The notes: generated by a model not told the origin, from the letters alone. 64,000 bases of DNA from an uncultured Alphaproteobacteria bacterium (GCA_903822175.1 CAIJOB010000014.1:1-64000), one strand, 5' to 3'; shown: positions 25,665 through 36,051, counted from the stretch's first letter. Program-made: numbers and translations.

Positions 25665-26663
25665 ATGACCACCGTCCGCGAGATCCGCCTGAAGAGCCGC
25701 CCATCCGGCCTGCCGACCCCCGACAACTTCGAGCTGGCGACCGTGGAGCTGGCCGCGCCGGGCGCCGGTGAGGTGCAGGTGAAGAACCTCTGGATGACGG
25801 TCGACCCCTACATGCGCGGGCGGATGAACGACGTGAAGAGCTACGCCCCGCCGTTCCAGCTGGGCAAGGCGATGGACGGCGGCGCCATCGGCGAGGTCAC
25901 CGTCTCCAACGATCCGGCGCTGAAGGTCGGCGACCTGGTGCAGTCGGGCTTTGGCTGGCGGGAAGGCTTCAATGCCCCGGCCGGCGCCATGCAGAAGCTC
26001 AATCCGGGCAAGCTGCCCGTCCAGGCGTTCCTGGGCGCGGCCGGCATGCCGGGCCTGACCTCCTATGCGGGCCTGCTGAAGGTCGCGAGCCTGAAGGAAG
26101 GCGACGTGGTCTTCGTCTCCGGCGCGGCGGGCGCGGTCGGCGCCATGGTCTGCCAGATCGCCAAGGCCAAGGGCCACACCGTCATCGGCTCGGCCGGCGG
26201 CGCCGACAAGGTGGCCTACCTGAAGTCCATCGGGGTCGACCACGTCATCGACTACAAGGCCGAGAAGGACCTGAACGCGGCGCTGGCCGCCGCGGCCCCC
26301 GGCGGCATCGACGTCTATTTCGACAACGTCGGCGGCGCGCACCTGGAAGCGGCGCTGAACAGCGCCAAGATGTTCGCCCGCTTCGCGATCTGCGGGATGA
26401 TCTCGATCTACAATGCGACCAAGCCGGAGCCCGGCCCGTCGAACCTCGCCCAGCTGATCGGCAAGAACATCCGCATGGAGGGCTTCATCGTCAGCCACCA
26501 CTTCGGAATGATGCCGGCCTATATCGCCGAGCTCTCGCAATGGGTGGCCGAGGGCAAGGTGAGCTGGAAGGAGACGGTGTTCGACGGCCTGGAGAACGCG
26601 CCGGACGCCTTCATTGGCCTCTTCAAGGGCGAGAACCTCGGCAAGATGCTGGTGAAGCTCTGA
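25665..26663 (+). CDS. NADP-dependent medium-chain oxidoreductase (prostaglandin reductase/CurA type)
   Basis: A 332-residue zinc-independent MDR protein. The N-terminal GroES-like half contains WMTVDPYMRGRM (about residues 43-54). The nucleotide-binding half has FVSGAAGAVGAMVCQIAK (about 149-166) and GSAGGADKVAYL. The family reduces carbon-carbon double bonds of enones and quinones with NADPH. It is divergent from the Gfo/Idh gene; a palindromic intergenic element begins within five bases of its stop codon and may terminate transcription. Confidence 0.9.
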   Translation: MTTVREIRLKSRPSGLPTPDNFELATVELAAPGAGEVQVKNLWMTVDPYMRGRMNDVKSYAPPFQLGKAMDGGAIGEVTVSNDPALKVGDLVQSGFGWREGFNAPAGAMQKLNPGKLPVQAFLGAAGMPGLTSYAGLLKVASLKEGDVVFVSGAAGAVGAMVCQIAKAKGHTVIGSAGGADKVAYLKSIGVDHVIDYKAEKDLNAALAAAAPGGIDVYFDNVGGAHLEAALNSAKMFARFAICGMISIYNATKPEPGPSNLAQLIGKNIRMEGFIVSHHFGMMPAYIAELSQWVAEGKVSWKETVFDGLENAPDAFIGLFKGENLGKMLVKL

Positions 26664-26665
26664 TT

Positions 26666-26806
26666 CCCCTCCCCGTTTCGGGGAGGGACAGATCGCGTAG
26701 CGATCAGGGTGGGGAAGTCGCGATCAGACTCTGACTCAGGATTCCTGCCCACACTTCCCCACCCGTCTCGGCTTCGCCTCGCCACCCTCCCCACGAAGGG
26801 GAGGGA
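26666..26806. repeat. Palindromic intergenic repeat element
   Basis: About 140 bases bounded by two near-identical hairpins: CCCTCCCC-N5-GGGGAGGG at 26667-26687 and the same arms at 26785-26805. Between them, GATCGCGTAGCGATC is a further palindrome and the GGGTGGGG and CCCCACCC segments pair across the element. The structure resembles the interspersed repeats common in Caulobacterales genomes. It contains no gene. It may act as a bidirectional terminator for the MDR gene. Confidence 0.7.
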
Positions 26807-26888
26807 AAACCGTCGTTGGACTGTCTCGATGCAGGGGCTAGAACCCTGCGTCGCCCGCTTCCCTGCCCCTTAAGTTCCGGAGTCTGCC

Positions 26889-27788
26889 GTGCCGCGCCTG
26901 TTCAGCGCCTATGTGATCGTCGACTGGAGCGCCGCCTCCAAGCCGACCACAGGGGCCGACTCCATCTGGATCGGCGTGCTGAAGCGTGACGTCCGCTTCC
27001 GGCTGGCCTTCGAGAGCTACAATGAGCCCACGCGCACGGCGGCCGAGGCGCGGCTGAACACCATCCTGGCCGACCTCAAGAAGCGGTCCGAGCGGGCGCT
27101 GGTGGGTTTCGACTTCCCCATGGGCTTTCCGCGCGGGTTCGCGGGCGCGATGAAGCTGAAGGGCGACCCCTGGCGCGCGGCCTGGGACGAGTTGGGCAAG
27201 CGGGTCGTGGACAAGCCGACCAACGTCAACAACCGCTTCAACGTCGCCGCCCAGCTGAACCGCCTTTTGACCGACGGCCCGTTCCCGTTCTGGGGCGCGC
27301 CGCCGAAGGATGTGCAGACGACGCTGATGGCCACTAAGCCCCGGGCGCATGAGAAGGGCGACCTGCCGGAGTTCCGCCACGCCGAGCTGGTCGCCAAGGG
27401 CGCGGCCTCGATCTGGAAGACCTATTACAACGGCTCTGTCGGCGGTCAGGCGATCATGGGCATTCCCGTGGCTCGGCGGCTGAAGGACGCTCGAGGCGAG
27501 GCGGCGAAGGTGTGGCCCTTCGAGACCGGCTTCAAGGCGCTGACTGAGGCCGATCTGGCCGGCGTCGATGTGGTGATGGCGGAAGTCTATCCCTCGCTGA
27601 TCAAGGGCCCGGCGCTGCCGGGCGAGGTCAAGGACCAGACCCAGGTCCGCACCACCGCTGAACATTTCGCCAGGCTGGATGAGGCGAGCAAGCTGGGCGA
27701 GGTCTTTGGACCCGCCAAGGGCACGGCCGCTGACGTGGTGCTGGACGCCGAGCGTGAAGAGGGCTGGATCCTGGGCGCCGGGCTCTAG
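26889..27788 (+). CDS. Conserved hypothetical protein, DUF429-like features
   Basis: A 299-residue soluble protein. It starts with AYVIVDWSAASKP, has LVGFDFPMGFPRGFA at about residue 72, NNRFNVAAQLNR at about 115, GSVGGQAIMGIP at about 184 and VWPFETGF at about 206. The D-x-S near the N-terminus and the FDFPxGxP motif resemble RNase H-fold DUF429 proteins with acidic catalytic residues, but the function is unknown. It is monocistronic, between the palindromic repeat and the convergent MATE gene. No signal peptide. Confidence 0.7.
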   Translation: MPRLFSAYVIVDWSAASKPTTGADSIWIGVLKRDVRFRLAFESYNEPTRTAAEARLNTILADLKKRSERALVGFDFPMGFPRGFAGAMKLKGDPWRAAWDELGKRVVDKPTNVNNRFNVAAQLNRLLTDGPFPFWGAPPKDVQTTLMATKPRAHEKGDLPEFRHAELVAKGAASIWKTYYNGSVGGQAIMGIPVARRLKDARGEAAKVWPFETGFKALTEADLAGVDVVMAEVYPSLIKGPALPGEVKDQTQVRTTAEHFARLDEASKLGEVFGPAKGTAADVVLDAEREEGWILGAGL

Positions 27789-27795
27789 CTCACGC

Positions 27796-29169
27796 CTAGT
27801 CCCGCCGGCTGAGCCACCAGAAGCGGGCCAGCAGCAGGGCCGCCGACACGACGCTGGCGATCACCACGGCCCAGGCGATGCCGACGACGCCCATGTGACG
27901 CGGGATCGCCAACCACCAGGCGAGCGGCATCATGACCGCCACATAGCTGGTCAGGTGAGTACCGGATGGCATCCAGACATCACCCCGGGCCCGCAGGGCC
28001 TGGGCAGTCACCACCTGCAGGCAGTCGGGCAGATACATCAGGCAGGACACCACCAGCGCCGGCACGGCCAACGCCAGGGTCGCGGGGTTGCCGGTATAGG
28101 CCGCCGAGATCCAGCGGGCGGCGGGCCAGACGGCGAGCGAGACGATCAGGCCGAAGATCGCGGCCACGGAGAAGGCCACCAGTCCGGCGCGCACCACGCC
28201 CCGCGGTTCGCGCGCGCCATAGGCTCGGCCCACGCGCACCGCCGCTCCCGTCGAAAGGCCGAGCGGGACCATGAAGACGATCGCCGCCACGTTCAGCACG
28301 ATCGCCCAGGCCGCCACCGCCAGCCCGCCGATCCAGCCGGCGATGATGTTCATGCTGGCGAAGGCGGCGACCTCGAAGAAGTTGGAGGCTCCGGCGCCAA
28401 AGCCGATGCGCCTCTGCTCGGCCTCGGCGGCGCGGTCGCGGGGCGGCTTGGCGAAGACGCCGAGCGCGCGCGCCTCCGGCATCCGGGCGATGTAGATCAG
28501 CATGACGGCGGAGAGGAAGGTCCGCGCCACCGTGGTCGCCCAGGCGCCGCCCACCGCGCCGAGAGCCGGCAGGCCGAAGGTCCCCGGCACCAGCAAAAGG
28601 TCGATGCCGAGGTTCAGGCCATTGGCGACCCACATGGCCCAGGCGAAGGGCCCTGGCTTCGACAGCCCCTCCAGCCAGGAGGCCGCGGCGACGCTGATCG
28701 TGTAGCCGGGCAGCGACAGCGCGAAGACCAGCAGGGCGCGGCTCGCCCCGTCCGCCAGGCTCTTCTCCAGGCCGATCATGTGCAGGAACGGCGGGCCCAG
28801 GATCGCCAGGACGACCGCCGAGACGAGCCCGACCCAGAGCGCATAGCTCAGGCCCCGGCGCAGCACCGCGCCGGTCTCCTGACGTCGACCCTCGCCGATG
28901 GCGCGGGCGGTCATCACCTGGACGCCGGTGAGCAGGCCGATGGCCATGGTCACGGCCACGCTGGAGGGCGCCCAGCCGAGCGCGTGGTAGCCGAGCTGCG
29001 TCGCCGAATAGCGGCCGACCACGATGGCGTCCGACAGGCCCATGGCCATGATGCCCAGGCGTGAGATCACCACCGGCCCGGAGAGCTTCAGAAGCTCGGC
29101 CAGTTCAGTGCGGACGGAAAGGACGCGCCCTCCCGCGACGGAGGACGCCTGGGCCCCTTGAGGGTCCAT
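27796..29169 (-). CDS. MATE family efflux transporter
   Basis: A 457-residue membrane protein with about 12 hydrophobic helices in two homologous halves, typical of MATE (NorM-like) antiporters that export drugs and metabolites using Na+ or H+ gradients. Conserved segments include LSGPVVISRLGIMAMGLSD near the N-terminus and MVPLGLSTGAAVRVGRAYGA in the second half. I chose the ATG at 29169; a GTG at 29178 would add three residues. It is convergent with the DUF429-like gene and divergent from the DUF4188 gene. Confidence 0.92.
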   Translation of the reverse strand: MDPQGAQASSVAGGRVLSVRTELAELLKLSGPVVISRLGIMAMGLSDAIVVGRYSATQLGYHALGWAPSSVAVTMAIGLLTGVQVMTARAIGEGRRQETGAVLRRGLSYALWVGLVSAVVLAILGPPFLHMIGLEKSLADGASRALLVFALSLPGYTISVAAASWLEGLSKPGPFAWAMWVANGLNLGIDLLLVPGTFGLPALGAVGGAWATTVARTFLSAVMLIYIARMPEARALGVFAKPPRDRAAEAEQRRIGFGAGASNFFEVAAFASMNIIAGWIGGLAVAAWAIVLNVAAIVFMVPLGLSTGAAVRVGRAYGAREPRGVVRAGLVAFSVAAIFGLIVSLAVWPAARWISAAYTGNPATLALAVPALVVSCLMYLPDCLQVVTAQALRARGDVWMPSGTHLTSYVAVMMPLAWWLAIPRHMGVVGIAWAVVIASVVSAALLLARFWWLSRRD

Positions 29170-29324
29170 GGCGGTCACCTGATTTTCAAAGAGGGGCGGA
29201 CATTGGCGCCCGCGAAGAAAATGGCAAGCCGCAGCCGGCCGGCTGTTCGCGGACGTGACCTCTAAGGCACATCCGCAAATCGCCGTTCGGCGGTAAGGTC
29301 GCCGGCGAAAGCTGGGAGGGGCCG

Positions 29325-29810
29325 ATGGCGAAGATCGTGGCGCGGCGGGTGTGTGCGGAGCGAGAGGGTGGCTTTGTCCTCTTCCTGATCGGGATGCGGG
29401 TGAACAGGCCCTGGAAGATCTGGAAGTGGCTGCCGGTGGCGCTCTCCATGCCCCGGATGATCATCGAACTCTACAAACACCCCGAGCTTGGCCTGCTGCA
29501 CGCCCGCACCCAGTTCGGATTCCCCAATGTGGTGGTGACGCAATACTGGGAGAGCTTCGAGAAGCTGGAGGCCTACGCCAAAGCCCGCGACCTCACCCAC
29601 CTGCCGGTCTGGCAAGCCTTCAATAAGGCCGTGGGCTCGAACGGCGACGTGGGCATCTGGCACGAGACCTATGTGATCGAACCCGGTAAGTACGAGAACA
29701 TCTACAACAACATGCCGCCCTACGGCCTGGGCGCCTGCGCGACCATCGTTGACGCGGTCGGCGGTCGCCAGGCGGCGCGGCAGCGGGTCAAGGAGAGCGC
29801 TGGGGCGTAG
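29325..29810 (+). CDS. DUF4188 domain-containing protein
   Basis: A 161-residue protein that begins AKIVARRVCAEREGG and contains FLIGMRVNRPWKIWKWLPV and TQYWESFEKLEAYA, the pattern of DUF4188, a family related to antibiotic-biosynthesis monooxygenase folds and haem-binding aldoxime dehydratase-like proteins. The function is unproven. A strong ribosome site (GGGAGGGG) precedes the ATG. It ends 26 bases before the GST gene and is probably co-transcribed with it. Confidence 0.8.
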   Translation: MAKIVARRVCAEREGGFVLFLIGMRVNRPWKIWKWLPVALSMPRMIIELYKHPELGLLHARTQFGFPNVVVTQYWESFEKLEAYAKARDLTHLPVWQAFNKAVGSNGDVGIWHETYVIEPGKYENIYNNMPPYGLGACATIVDAVGGRQAARQRVKESAGA

Positions 29811-29836
29811 TGGCAGCGCGGAACTGGAGACGCCGG

Positions 29837-30475
<639 letters not shown>

Positions 30476-32545
30476 TCAGCGCACGGAGATCGGGAGATCG
30501 CGCCCGGCCAGGGCCTGGTTGCCGGCGAAATCCGCCGCGAGGATGCGGATGATATAGTCCCCGGGCGCGAGGCCCGCTGGGTTCCAGCCGCCCACCGACG
30601 CCTGGCCGCCGCGAACATGGTTGGTCACCACGTAGGGAAACCGGGTCGCCTTGGCGCCGTGAACGGTGTCGCCGCTGTCTGGCGCATAGACGATCTTCAC
30701 CGCATCGGGGTCGAGCGGCGTCCGATCGAACAGCAGATTGATCTGCGGCTGTTCGAAGCCCGCGACCGGCGTCCCGTCAGGACGCAGGACCTGGAATCCG
30801 AGGCTGTAGAGGCCGAGACGCCGGCGGGCCTCGTCGCCATCCACCTGATCCCAGGCATCGACCACAAGGCTGACGGCGCCGCCTTGGCGTGGGACCAGCA
30901 GTCGACCCGAGCCGCGATTGCTCAGAGGGAGCCCTGATCCGTCGAAGATCTGCACGCCGTCGATATGAGGCGGGAGATGGTCTGTCAGGCCCGGGAAGCG
31001 CAAGGCCATGGGGTTCACCTGGCCGCCCGGCGGTCCGAGCTCGAGGTGGACATGCGCCATGCGGTTCACCGAACCGAGCGGGTCTCCGATGTGGAAACGG
31101 GTTCCGCGCTTCACCCGGACGGTCAGGAGTTTGCCTGCCGCGTCCCGCAAAATCTGGAAGCGGGCCGGATCGAGCGGCTCCCCGCTCGGCGCGCGCCCTA
31201 CCTGCATGTGGATGTAGGTCATCTCGTCGATCCGCAGACCTTCGCTCAGGCCTTCGAAGCTCCAGGCCGGCAAGGGGCTCTCGACCTTCTCATCGGCGAC
31301 CGCCACGATGGTCTGTCCGACATAGGCGCGGATATCGAGGCCCGCGTGGATGTGGTCGCGGCCCTCGCCCTCGTAGTCGCCGCGCACCTCACCAAGATCG
31401 CCCACGACCTCGTGCCAGGTCGTCTGCGGCTTGAGCGGCCAGGGGACGGAGGCGGCGCGCACAAGCGCGGGCGGCGCGGTCACGATCTCAGGCGGGCTTG
31501 CGCCGACGCCTGGCCTGCGAGGGCTCAGTTTCCGCACCACATACTGGGCGGGGTCGGCGACATAGAGCGCGCCGTGACGGTCCAGGGCCAGGCCAGCGGG
31601 CGTGGCGAGACGCAGCGCTGCGTTGGCCGGGACGAAGGCGTGGAGGCCGTTCAGCACCCGAACCTCGCCGGAGGGCGCCATCTGCAGGATGCGGCCGCGC
31701 CGGAAGGCGGAGATGTACACGAATCCATCCGGCGTGACGGCGAGCCCGACCGGCGCCCGCATCAGGCCTTCCCGATCCTCCGGCGCCTGCCGGGCCAGGG
31801 TGACGACTTGCCCGCTTGGGTCGATGCGCCGGATCGCATCGTTGCCGGTGTCCGCGACCAGGATCGCGCCATTCTTGCCCAGCGCGATGCCGCAGGGCGT
31901 ATCGAACGCGGCGGCGGCGCCCTGCCCGTCCGCGAAGCCCGGAGCCTCGCCACCCGCCAACGTCTTCACCTGGCCCTGCGGCGAGATCACCCGGATGCGG
32001 TCGTTGTAGGTGTCCGCCACATAGACGGCGCCGGCCACATCGACGGCGACCCCGATGGGACCGTTGAACTGGGCCTGCCCCGCAGGCCCGTCCCGAAAGC
32101 CCGCCGTCCCGTCGCCGGCGAGAATGCTCACGACGCCCTTGGCGCTGATCTTGCGGATCTGGTTGGCGCCGGTGTCGGCGACGAAGACGTCGCCCGACCG
32201 ACTGACCGCCAGGCCCGAGGGCGTATCGAACGCGCCCGGCAGCACCGATGTCTTGCCATCGGAGCCGATCCTGACGATGCGGTTGGTCTCGCCGGCGTCC
32301 GCGACATAGACGGCGCCCTTGGCATCGACGGCCACGGCAAATGGGTCGCTGAAGCGTGTCACCGGGCTCTTCACGCCCGGCTCTGCGCGCGCACCATCGC
32401 CGGCGACGGTCGTCAGCTCAGCGGCCCAAGCAAAAGGCGTCGACGCCGGCGGGCGGCGTTCCAGAACCAGCCAGACGGCGACGGCGCCCACCAAGGCCAG
32501 GAGCGCCGCGAGCGCGGCGATCAGATAGCGTGATCGACCGGACAT
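30476..32545 (-). CDS. NHL-repeat beta-propeller fused to an M23-like peptidase domain
   Basis: A 689-residue, probably membrane-anchored periplasmic protein. A hydrophobic helix (about residues 5-27) is followed by six or so NHL repeats (about 40-350) with recurring VAVDAxGxVYVADTxNxRIR patterns. A domain with zinc-peptidase marks follows: HAGLDI (HxxxD) near residue 400, YIHMQVG and HVHLELG (HxH) about 95 residues later. These match the lysostaphin/M23 ligand pattern. The C-terminal 170 residues are beta-rich and end GNQALAGRDLPISVR. A start at 32590 is also possible. The substrate may be a cell-wall peptide, but that is inference. Confidence 0.75.
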   Translation of the reverse strand: MSGRSRYLIAALAALLALVGAVAVWLVLERRPPASTPFAWAAELTTVAGDGARAEPGVKSPVTRFSDPFAVAVDAKGAVYVADAGETNRIVRIGSDGKTSVLPGAFDTPSGLAVSRSGDVFVADTGANQIRKISAKGVVSILAGDGTAGFRDGPAGQAQFNGPIGVAVDVAGAVYVADTYNDRIRVISPQGQVKTLAGGEAPGFADGQGAAAAFDTPCGIALGKNGAILVADTGNDAIRRIDPSGQVVTLARQAPEDREGLMRAPVGLAVTPDGFVYISAFRRGRILQMAPSGEVRVLNGLHAFVPANAALRLATPAGLALDRHGALYVADPAQYVVRKLSPRRPGVGASPPEIVTAPPALVRAASVPWPLKPQTTWHEVVGDLGEVRGDYEGEGRDHIHAGLDIRAYVGQTIVAVADEKVESPLPAWSFEGLSEGLRIDEMTYIHMQVGRAPSGEPLDPARFQILRDAAGKLLTVRVKRGTRFHIGDPLGSVNRMAHVHLELGPPGGQVNPMALRFPGLTDHLPPHIDGVQIFDGSGLPLSNRGSGRLLVPRQGGAVSLVVDAWDQVDGDEARRRLGLYSLGFQVLRPDGTPVAGFEQPQINLLFDRTPLDPDAVKIVYAPDSGDTVHGAKATRFPYVVTNHVRGGQASVGGWNPAGLAPGDYIIRILAADFAGNQALAGRDLPISVR

Positions 32546-32634
32546 GGACGAGGTCAGCCGCTCCCAGGGTTCGCTGCCTTGGTGGGCCAAGAATCGAGGC
32601 CCGTCACCCCTTGGCGGGCGGAAGAGGGGCCACG

Positions 32635-34497
32635 CTACTTCTTCGGCTTGAAGGCCAGGAGCACGTTGCCGGGGACCTCGCCGAAGCGGCCGTATCCGGA
32701 GACCACGAACAGCATGCCGCCGGCGGCGACGTAGGGCGAGGAGTCGATGGCCCCGCCGTTGGCGGCGACGCCGTTGACGGTGTCGAACGTCTTCATGGTG
32801 TCGTAGCGCCAGAGCTCGGCGCCGCTGTCGGCGTCGAAGACCCGCAGGATGCCGTCGACCGAACCCTGGACCACGGCGCCGTCCACCACCAGCGGCGCGG
32901 GGGAGAAGCCGATGCGGGTCTGGCAGGCGGCGTAGCGCGCCTTGCGGTCGCCGGAACAGTCGCCCTCGCCCTTCGCGGTCCAGATCACCTTGCCGGTGTC
33001 GATGTCCAGCGCGTGCAGGGCGACGCCGGACATCGGGTAGTCGGCCGACGGCGGGTTGTTGTCGTTGAGCGCCGCGAAGACCTTGTGGCCGTCTATCGCC
33101 ACGCCCCAGTGGATGCCGCCGTTGCCGCCGCCCTTGCTGAACCGCGTCGTCCAGACGAGCTTGCCGTTGTTGTCGGGATCCAGCGCCCAGACCGCGCCGG
33201 ACTTCTGGCCGGCCAGCAGGATGTCGCGGCCGTCGGCGCGCTTGGCGATGACCACCGAACCGCCGAAGTCGTGGTCGACCGTGATCCCGGTCTCAGCCCC
33301 AAAGCAGTTGGGGCCTTTCGGACAGGCGTAGTGCCACAGGTCCCGCGCGGTGGCCTGGAACGACCATTTGCGCGCGCCGGTGGCCAGGTCGAAGGCGACG
33401 ATGGCGTCTGTGGTCTCGACGAAAGGGATGGAGTTCTGCTCGCCGGTGCCGACGTAGAGCAGGCCGCGCTTCTTATCGATCGCCGGGGTGCTCCAGATCG
33501 GCGCGCCGGAGGGGCCCCACATCTGGGTGCCGACGCGGCTCTTCTGGGTCTTGGTCGCCTCGACCATGGTGCGGCCGACCCAGAGCTTCTTGCCGGTCTT
33601 CAAGTCCAAGGCGACGACGGCGCCCTGGGCCTTGCAGCACTCATAGGTCTCGTCGACCGCGTGGTTGATCTCGGTGGCCGAGAGCGGCGCGAAGACGCGG
33701 CCGTTGTAGATGACCGGCGTGCCGGTGATGCGGTTGGCCTCCACCAGACGCGCATCCGTGCGCCAGATCGGCTTGCCATCGCGGGCGTCGATGGCGAGGA
33801 CGAAGCCGTTGGCGTCGCCGGCCACGATGACCGGCCGGCCCGGCGCGAGTTCGCCGTAGCTGATCGAGGAGCGCAGCGGGGCGGCGTCCTCGAACTGCCA
33901 CTTGGCGCAGCCGGTGTGCACGTCGAAGGCGTACATGCGGCCCGCGTCGCTGGCGACGATGTAGAGGGTGTCGCCGGCCACCACCGGCTGCGAGCGCATG
34001 GTCGGCGTCTGCGGCAGGCCGACCGCCCAGGCGAGATCCAGCTTCGCGAAGTCGGCCTTGTGCAGGCCGGCCTGCGCGGCAGTCTCGGCGCGGGTGTTGT
34101 GGGCGTCGAGGCCCCAAGTGGCGATGGCGGGCTTGGCGCCAGCGTCGATCCTGGCCGCGGCGCCCTTGCACTGGGCGCGCTGCAGCCAGCCGGAATTGTC
34201 GGGCTGACCGGCCGACAGCCAGTCGGTCAGGTCCTTTCGCTGCGCCGGGCTCAAGTTCTTGGCCTGGGTGCGCATGTAGCCGACCGTCATGTGGTACTCG
34301 ACGCTCGACGGGCGCATGGCGCGAATGGACGCGCGGCCGGGGGCGCGCGAGGCCTCAGGATGGTCGTGGCAGGCGGCGCAGGTCGCGTCGTAGATCGCCT
34401 TGCCGGGCATGGCGTCGGTAGCCGGCTGGGCCGTGGCGTCGGTGGCGATCGCCATGAGGGCAGCGGAAATCGCCACCAGTCCGATGCGCTTGATCAA
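32635..34497 (-). CDS. Cytochrome c - PQQ-type beta-propeller protein
   Basis: A 620-residue periplasmic protein. After a signal peptide (about 1-23) comes a small c-type cytochrome domain with CAACH (about 36-40), then an eight-bladed PQQ-like propeller (about 125-620) with repeats such as VVALDLKTGKKLWVGR and IVAFDLATGARKWSF. The order cytochrome-propeller resembles polyvinyl-alcohol dehydrogenase; BamB-like non-catalytic propellers are the alternative. The CCKAQG pair near residue 285 recalls the vicinal disulfide of quinoprotein alcohol dehydrogenases. The start is TTG. Not obviously linked to its neighbours. Confidence 0.82.
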   Translation of the reverse strand: MIKRIGLVAISAALMAIATDATAQPATDAMPGKAIYDATCAACHDHPEASRAPGRASIRAMRPSSVEYHMTVGYMRTQAKNLSPAQRKDLTDWLSAGQPDNSGWLQRAQCKGAAARIDAGAKPAIATWGLDAHNTRAETAAQAGLHKADFAKLDLAWAVGLPQTPTMRSQPVVAGDTLYIVASDAGRMYAFDVHTGCAKWQFEDAAPLRSSISYGELAPGRPVIVAGDANGFVLAIDARDGKPIWRTDARLVEANRITGTPVIYNGRVFAPLSATEINHAVDETYECCKAQGAVVALDLKTGKKLWVGRTMVEATKTQKSRVGTQMWGPSGAPIWSTPAIDKKRGLLYVGTGEQNSIPFVETTDAIVAFDLATGARKWSFQATARDLWHYACPKGPNCFGAETGITVDHDFGGSVVIAKRADGRDILLAGQKSGAVWALDPDNNGKLVWTTRFSKGGGNGGIHWGVAIDGHKVFAALNDNNPPSADYPMSGVALHALDIDTGKVIWTAKGEGDCSGDRKARYAACQTRIGFSPAPLVVDGAVVQGSVDGILRVFDADSGAELWRYDTMKTFDTVNGVAANGGAIDSSPYVAAGGMLFVVSGYGRFGEVPGNVLLAFKPKK

Positions 34498-34571
34498 CCG
34501 CCCCTCCCCGTTTCCGTCCGTCCCTCGACGTGTCGCGAGGGTTCGCGGACCTATCCTAGTACGCGTCGGCG

Positions 34572-35957
34572 CTAAGTGCGCCCCGCCACCGCCCGCGGCG
34601 TCTCCGATCGCTGGTCCTTCAGCTTCTCGGCCACCAGGAACGCCAGTTCCAGGGCCTGTTCACTGTTCAGGCGCGGGTCGCAGTGGGTGTGGTAGCGGTC
34701 GGCGAGGTCGCCTTCGGTGACCTGGCGCGCGCCGCCGGTGCATTCGGTGACGTTCTGGCCGGTCATTTCCAGATGGACGCCGCCCGGGTGCACGCCCTCG
34801 GCCTTGCAGATTTCTACGAAGCTTTTGACCTCGGAGAGGATGCGGTCGAAGGGCCGGGTCTTGTAGCCGTTGTTGGCGGTCAGCGTGTTGCCGTGCATCG
34901 GATCGATCGCCCAGACCACCGACTTGCCGGCGGCCTTGGTGGCCCGCAGCAGGGCCGGCAGGCGCTTTTCGATCTTGTCGTGGCCGAAGCGGCCGTAGAG
35001 CGTCAGGCGGCCGGGCTCGTTGACGGGCGACAGCGCGTCGGCCAGGCGCATCAGGTCGTCAGCCTCCATCGTCGGGCCGCACTTCACGCCGATCGGGTTC
35101 TTGATGCCCTTGAAGAATTCCACGTGCGCGCCATCGAGGTCGCGGGTGCGCTCGCCGATCCACACCAGGTGGGCCGAGGTGTCGTACCATTGGCCCGAGG
35201 TGCTATCGATCCGCGTCATCGCCTCTTCGAGGTTGAGCAGCAGCGCCTCGTGGCTGGTGAAGAACTCCACCTGATGCAGGGCCGGCTGGCTCTCCGGCGT
35301 GACGCCGATCGCCTGCATGAACATCAGAGTCTCGCTGATCTTCTCGGCCATCTCGCGGTATCGCGCGCCCTGCGGGCTGTCGGCCACGAAGCCCAGCGTC
35401 CAGCGGTGGACGTTGTGCAGGTCGGCGTAGCCGCCGGTGGCGAAGGCGCGCAGCAGGTTCAGCGTCGAGGCCGACTGGCTGTAGGCCTGGATCAGCCGCT
35501 GCGGGTCCGGCGTGCGGGCCTCTGGCGTGAACTCCATGCCGTTGATGATGTCGCCGCGATAGGACGGCAGTGTCACGCCGCCGATGGTCTCGATCGGCGC
35601 CGAGCGGGGCTTGGCGAACTGGCCGGCCATGCGGCCCACCTTCACCACGGGCTTGCCACCGGCGAAGGTCAGGACGACGGCCATCTGCAGGATCAGGCGG
35701 AAGGTGTCGCGGATGTTGTCGGCGGCGAATTCCTTGAAGCTCTCGGCGCAGTCGCCGCCTTGCAGCAGGAAGGCGCGGCCTTCGGAGACGTCGGCGAGCA
35801 AGCCTTTCAGGCGGCGGGCCTCACCTGCAAAAACCAGCGGCGGCATGCCGCGGAGCGTCTGCTCCACCTTGGTGAGCGCGGCCATGTCCGGATAGTCCTC
35901 CGGCATGTGCTTGGCGGTCTTTGACCTCCAGGAGGCCGGCGTCCAATGTTCGGTCAT
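34572..35957 (-). CDS. 3-deoxy-7-phosphoheptulonate synthase, class II
   Basis: A 461-residue class II (plant-type) DAHP synthase, unrelated in sequence to the E. coli AroFGH type. Family motifs are visible: [11 protein letters not shown] (about residue 56-66), [14 protein letters not shown] (about 95-108), IWIGERTR-like [17 protein letters not shown], and [13 protein letters not shown] near the C-terminus. It condenses PEP and erythrose-4-phosphate in the first step of aromatic synthesis. I chose the ATG at 35957 because a longer form would be Pro/Arg-rich and unlike the family. It follows an O-antigen ligase-like gene on the same strand. Confidence 0.94.
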   Translation of the reverse strand: MTEHWTPASWRSKTAKHMPEDYPDMAALTKVEQTLRGMPPLVFAGEARRLKGLLADVSEGRAFLLQGGDCAESFKEFAADNIRDTFRLILQMAVVLTFAGGKPVVKVGRMAGQFAKPRSAPIETIGGVTLPSYRGDIINGMEFTPEARTPDPQRLIQAYSQSASTLNLLRAFATGGYADLHNVHRWTLGFVADSPQGARYREMAEKISETLMFMQAIGVTPESQPALHQVEFFTSHEALLLNLEEAMTRIDSTSGQWYDTSAHLVWIGERTRDLDGAHVEFFKGIKNPIGVKCGPTMEADDLMRLADALSPVNEPGRLTLYGRFGHDKIEKRLPALLRATKAAGKSVVWAIDPMHGNTLTANNGYKTRPFDRILSEVKSFVEICKAEGVHPGGVHLEMTGQNVTECTGGARQVTEGDLADRYHTHCDPRLNSEQALELAFLVAEKLKDQRSETPRAVAGRT

Positions 35958-36051
35958 AGCTCCAACTCCACACCTCGCTTGCGGGCCGAAAAGTGCCGGT
36001 CCCGGAGCGAAGCCGGGCTTTCTACTCCAAGAAGGGGTCGAAGGTCGATGC

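Noticed and set aside
32356..34575. A 739-residue plus-strand open frame opposite the PQQ propeller
   Set aside because: The minus strand shows a signal peptide, CxxCH site and propeller repeats; the plus frame has no domain pattern.
35958..36051. An attenuator-like hairpin (CCCGG-N7-CCGGG) before the DAHP synthase
   Set aside because: The stem is only five base pairs, there is no T-run on the relevant strand and no leader peptide rich in aromatic codons.
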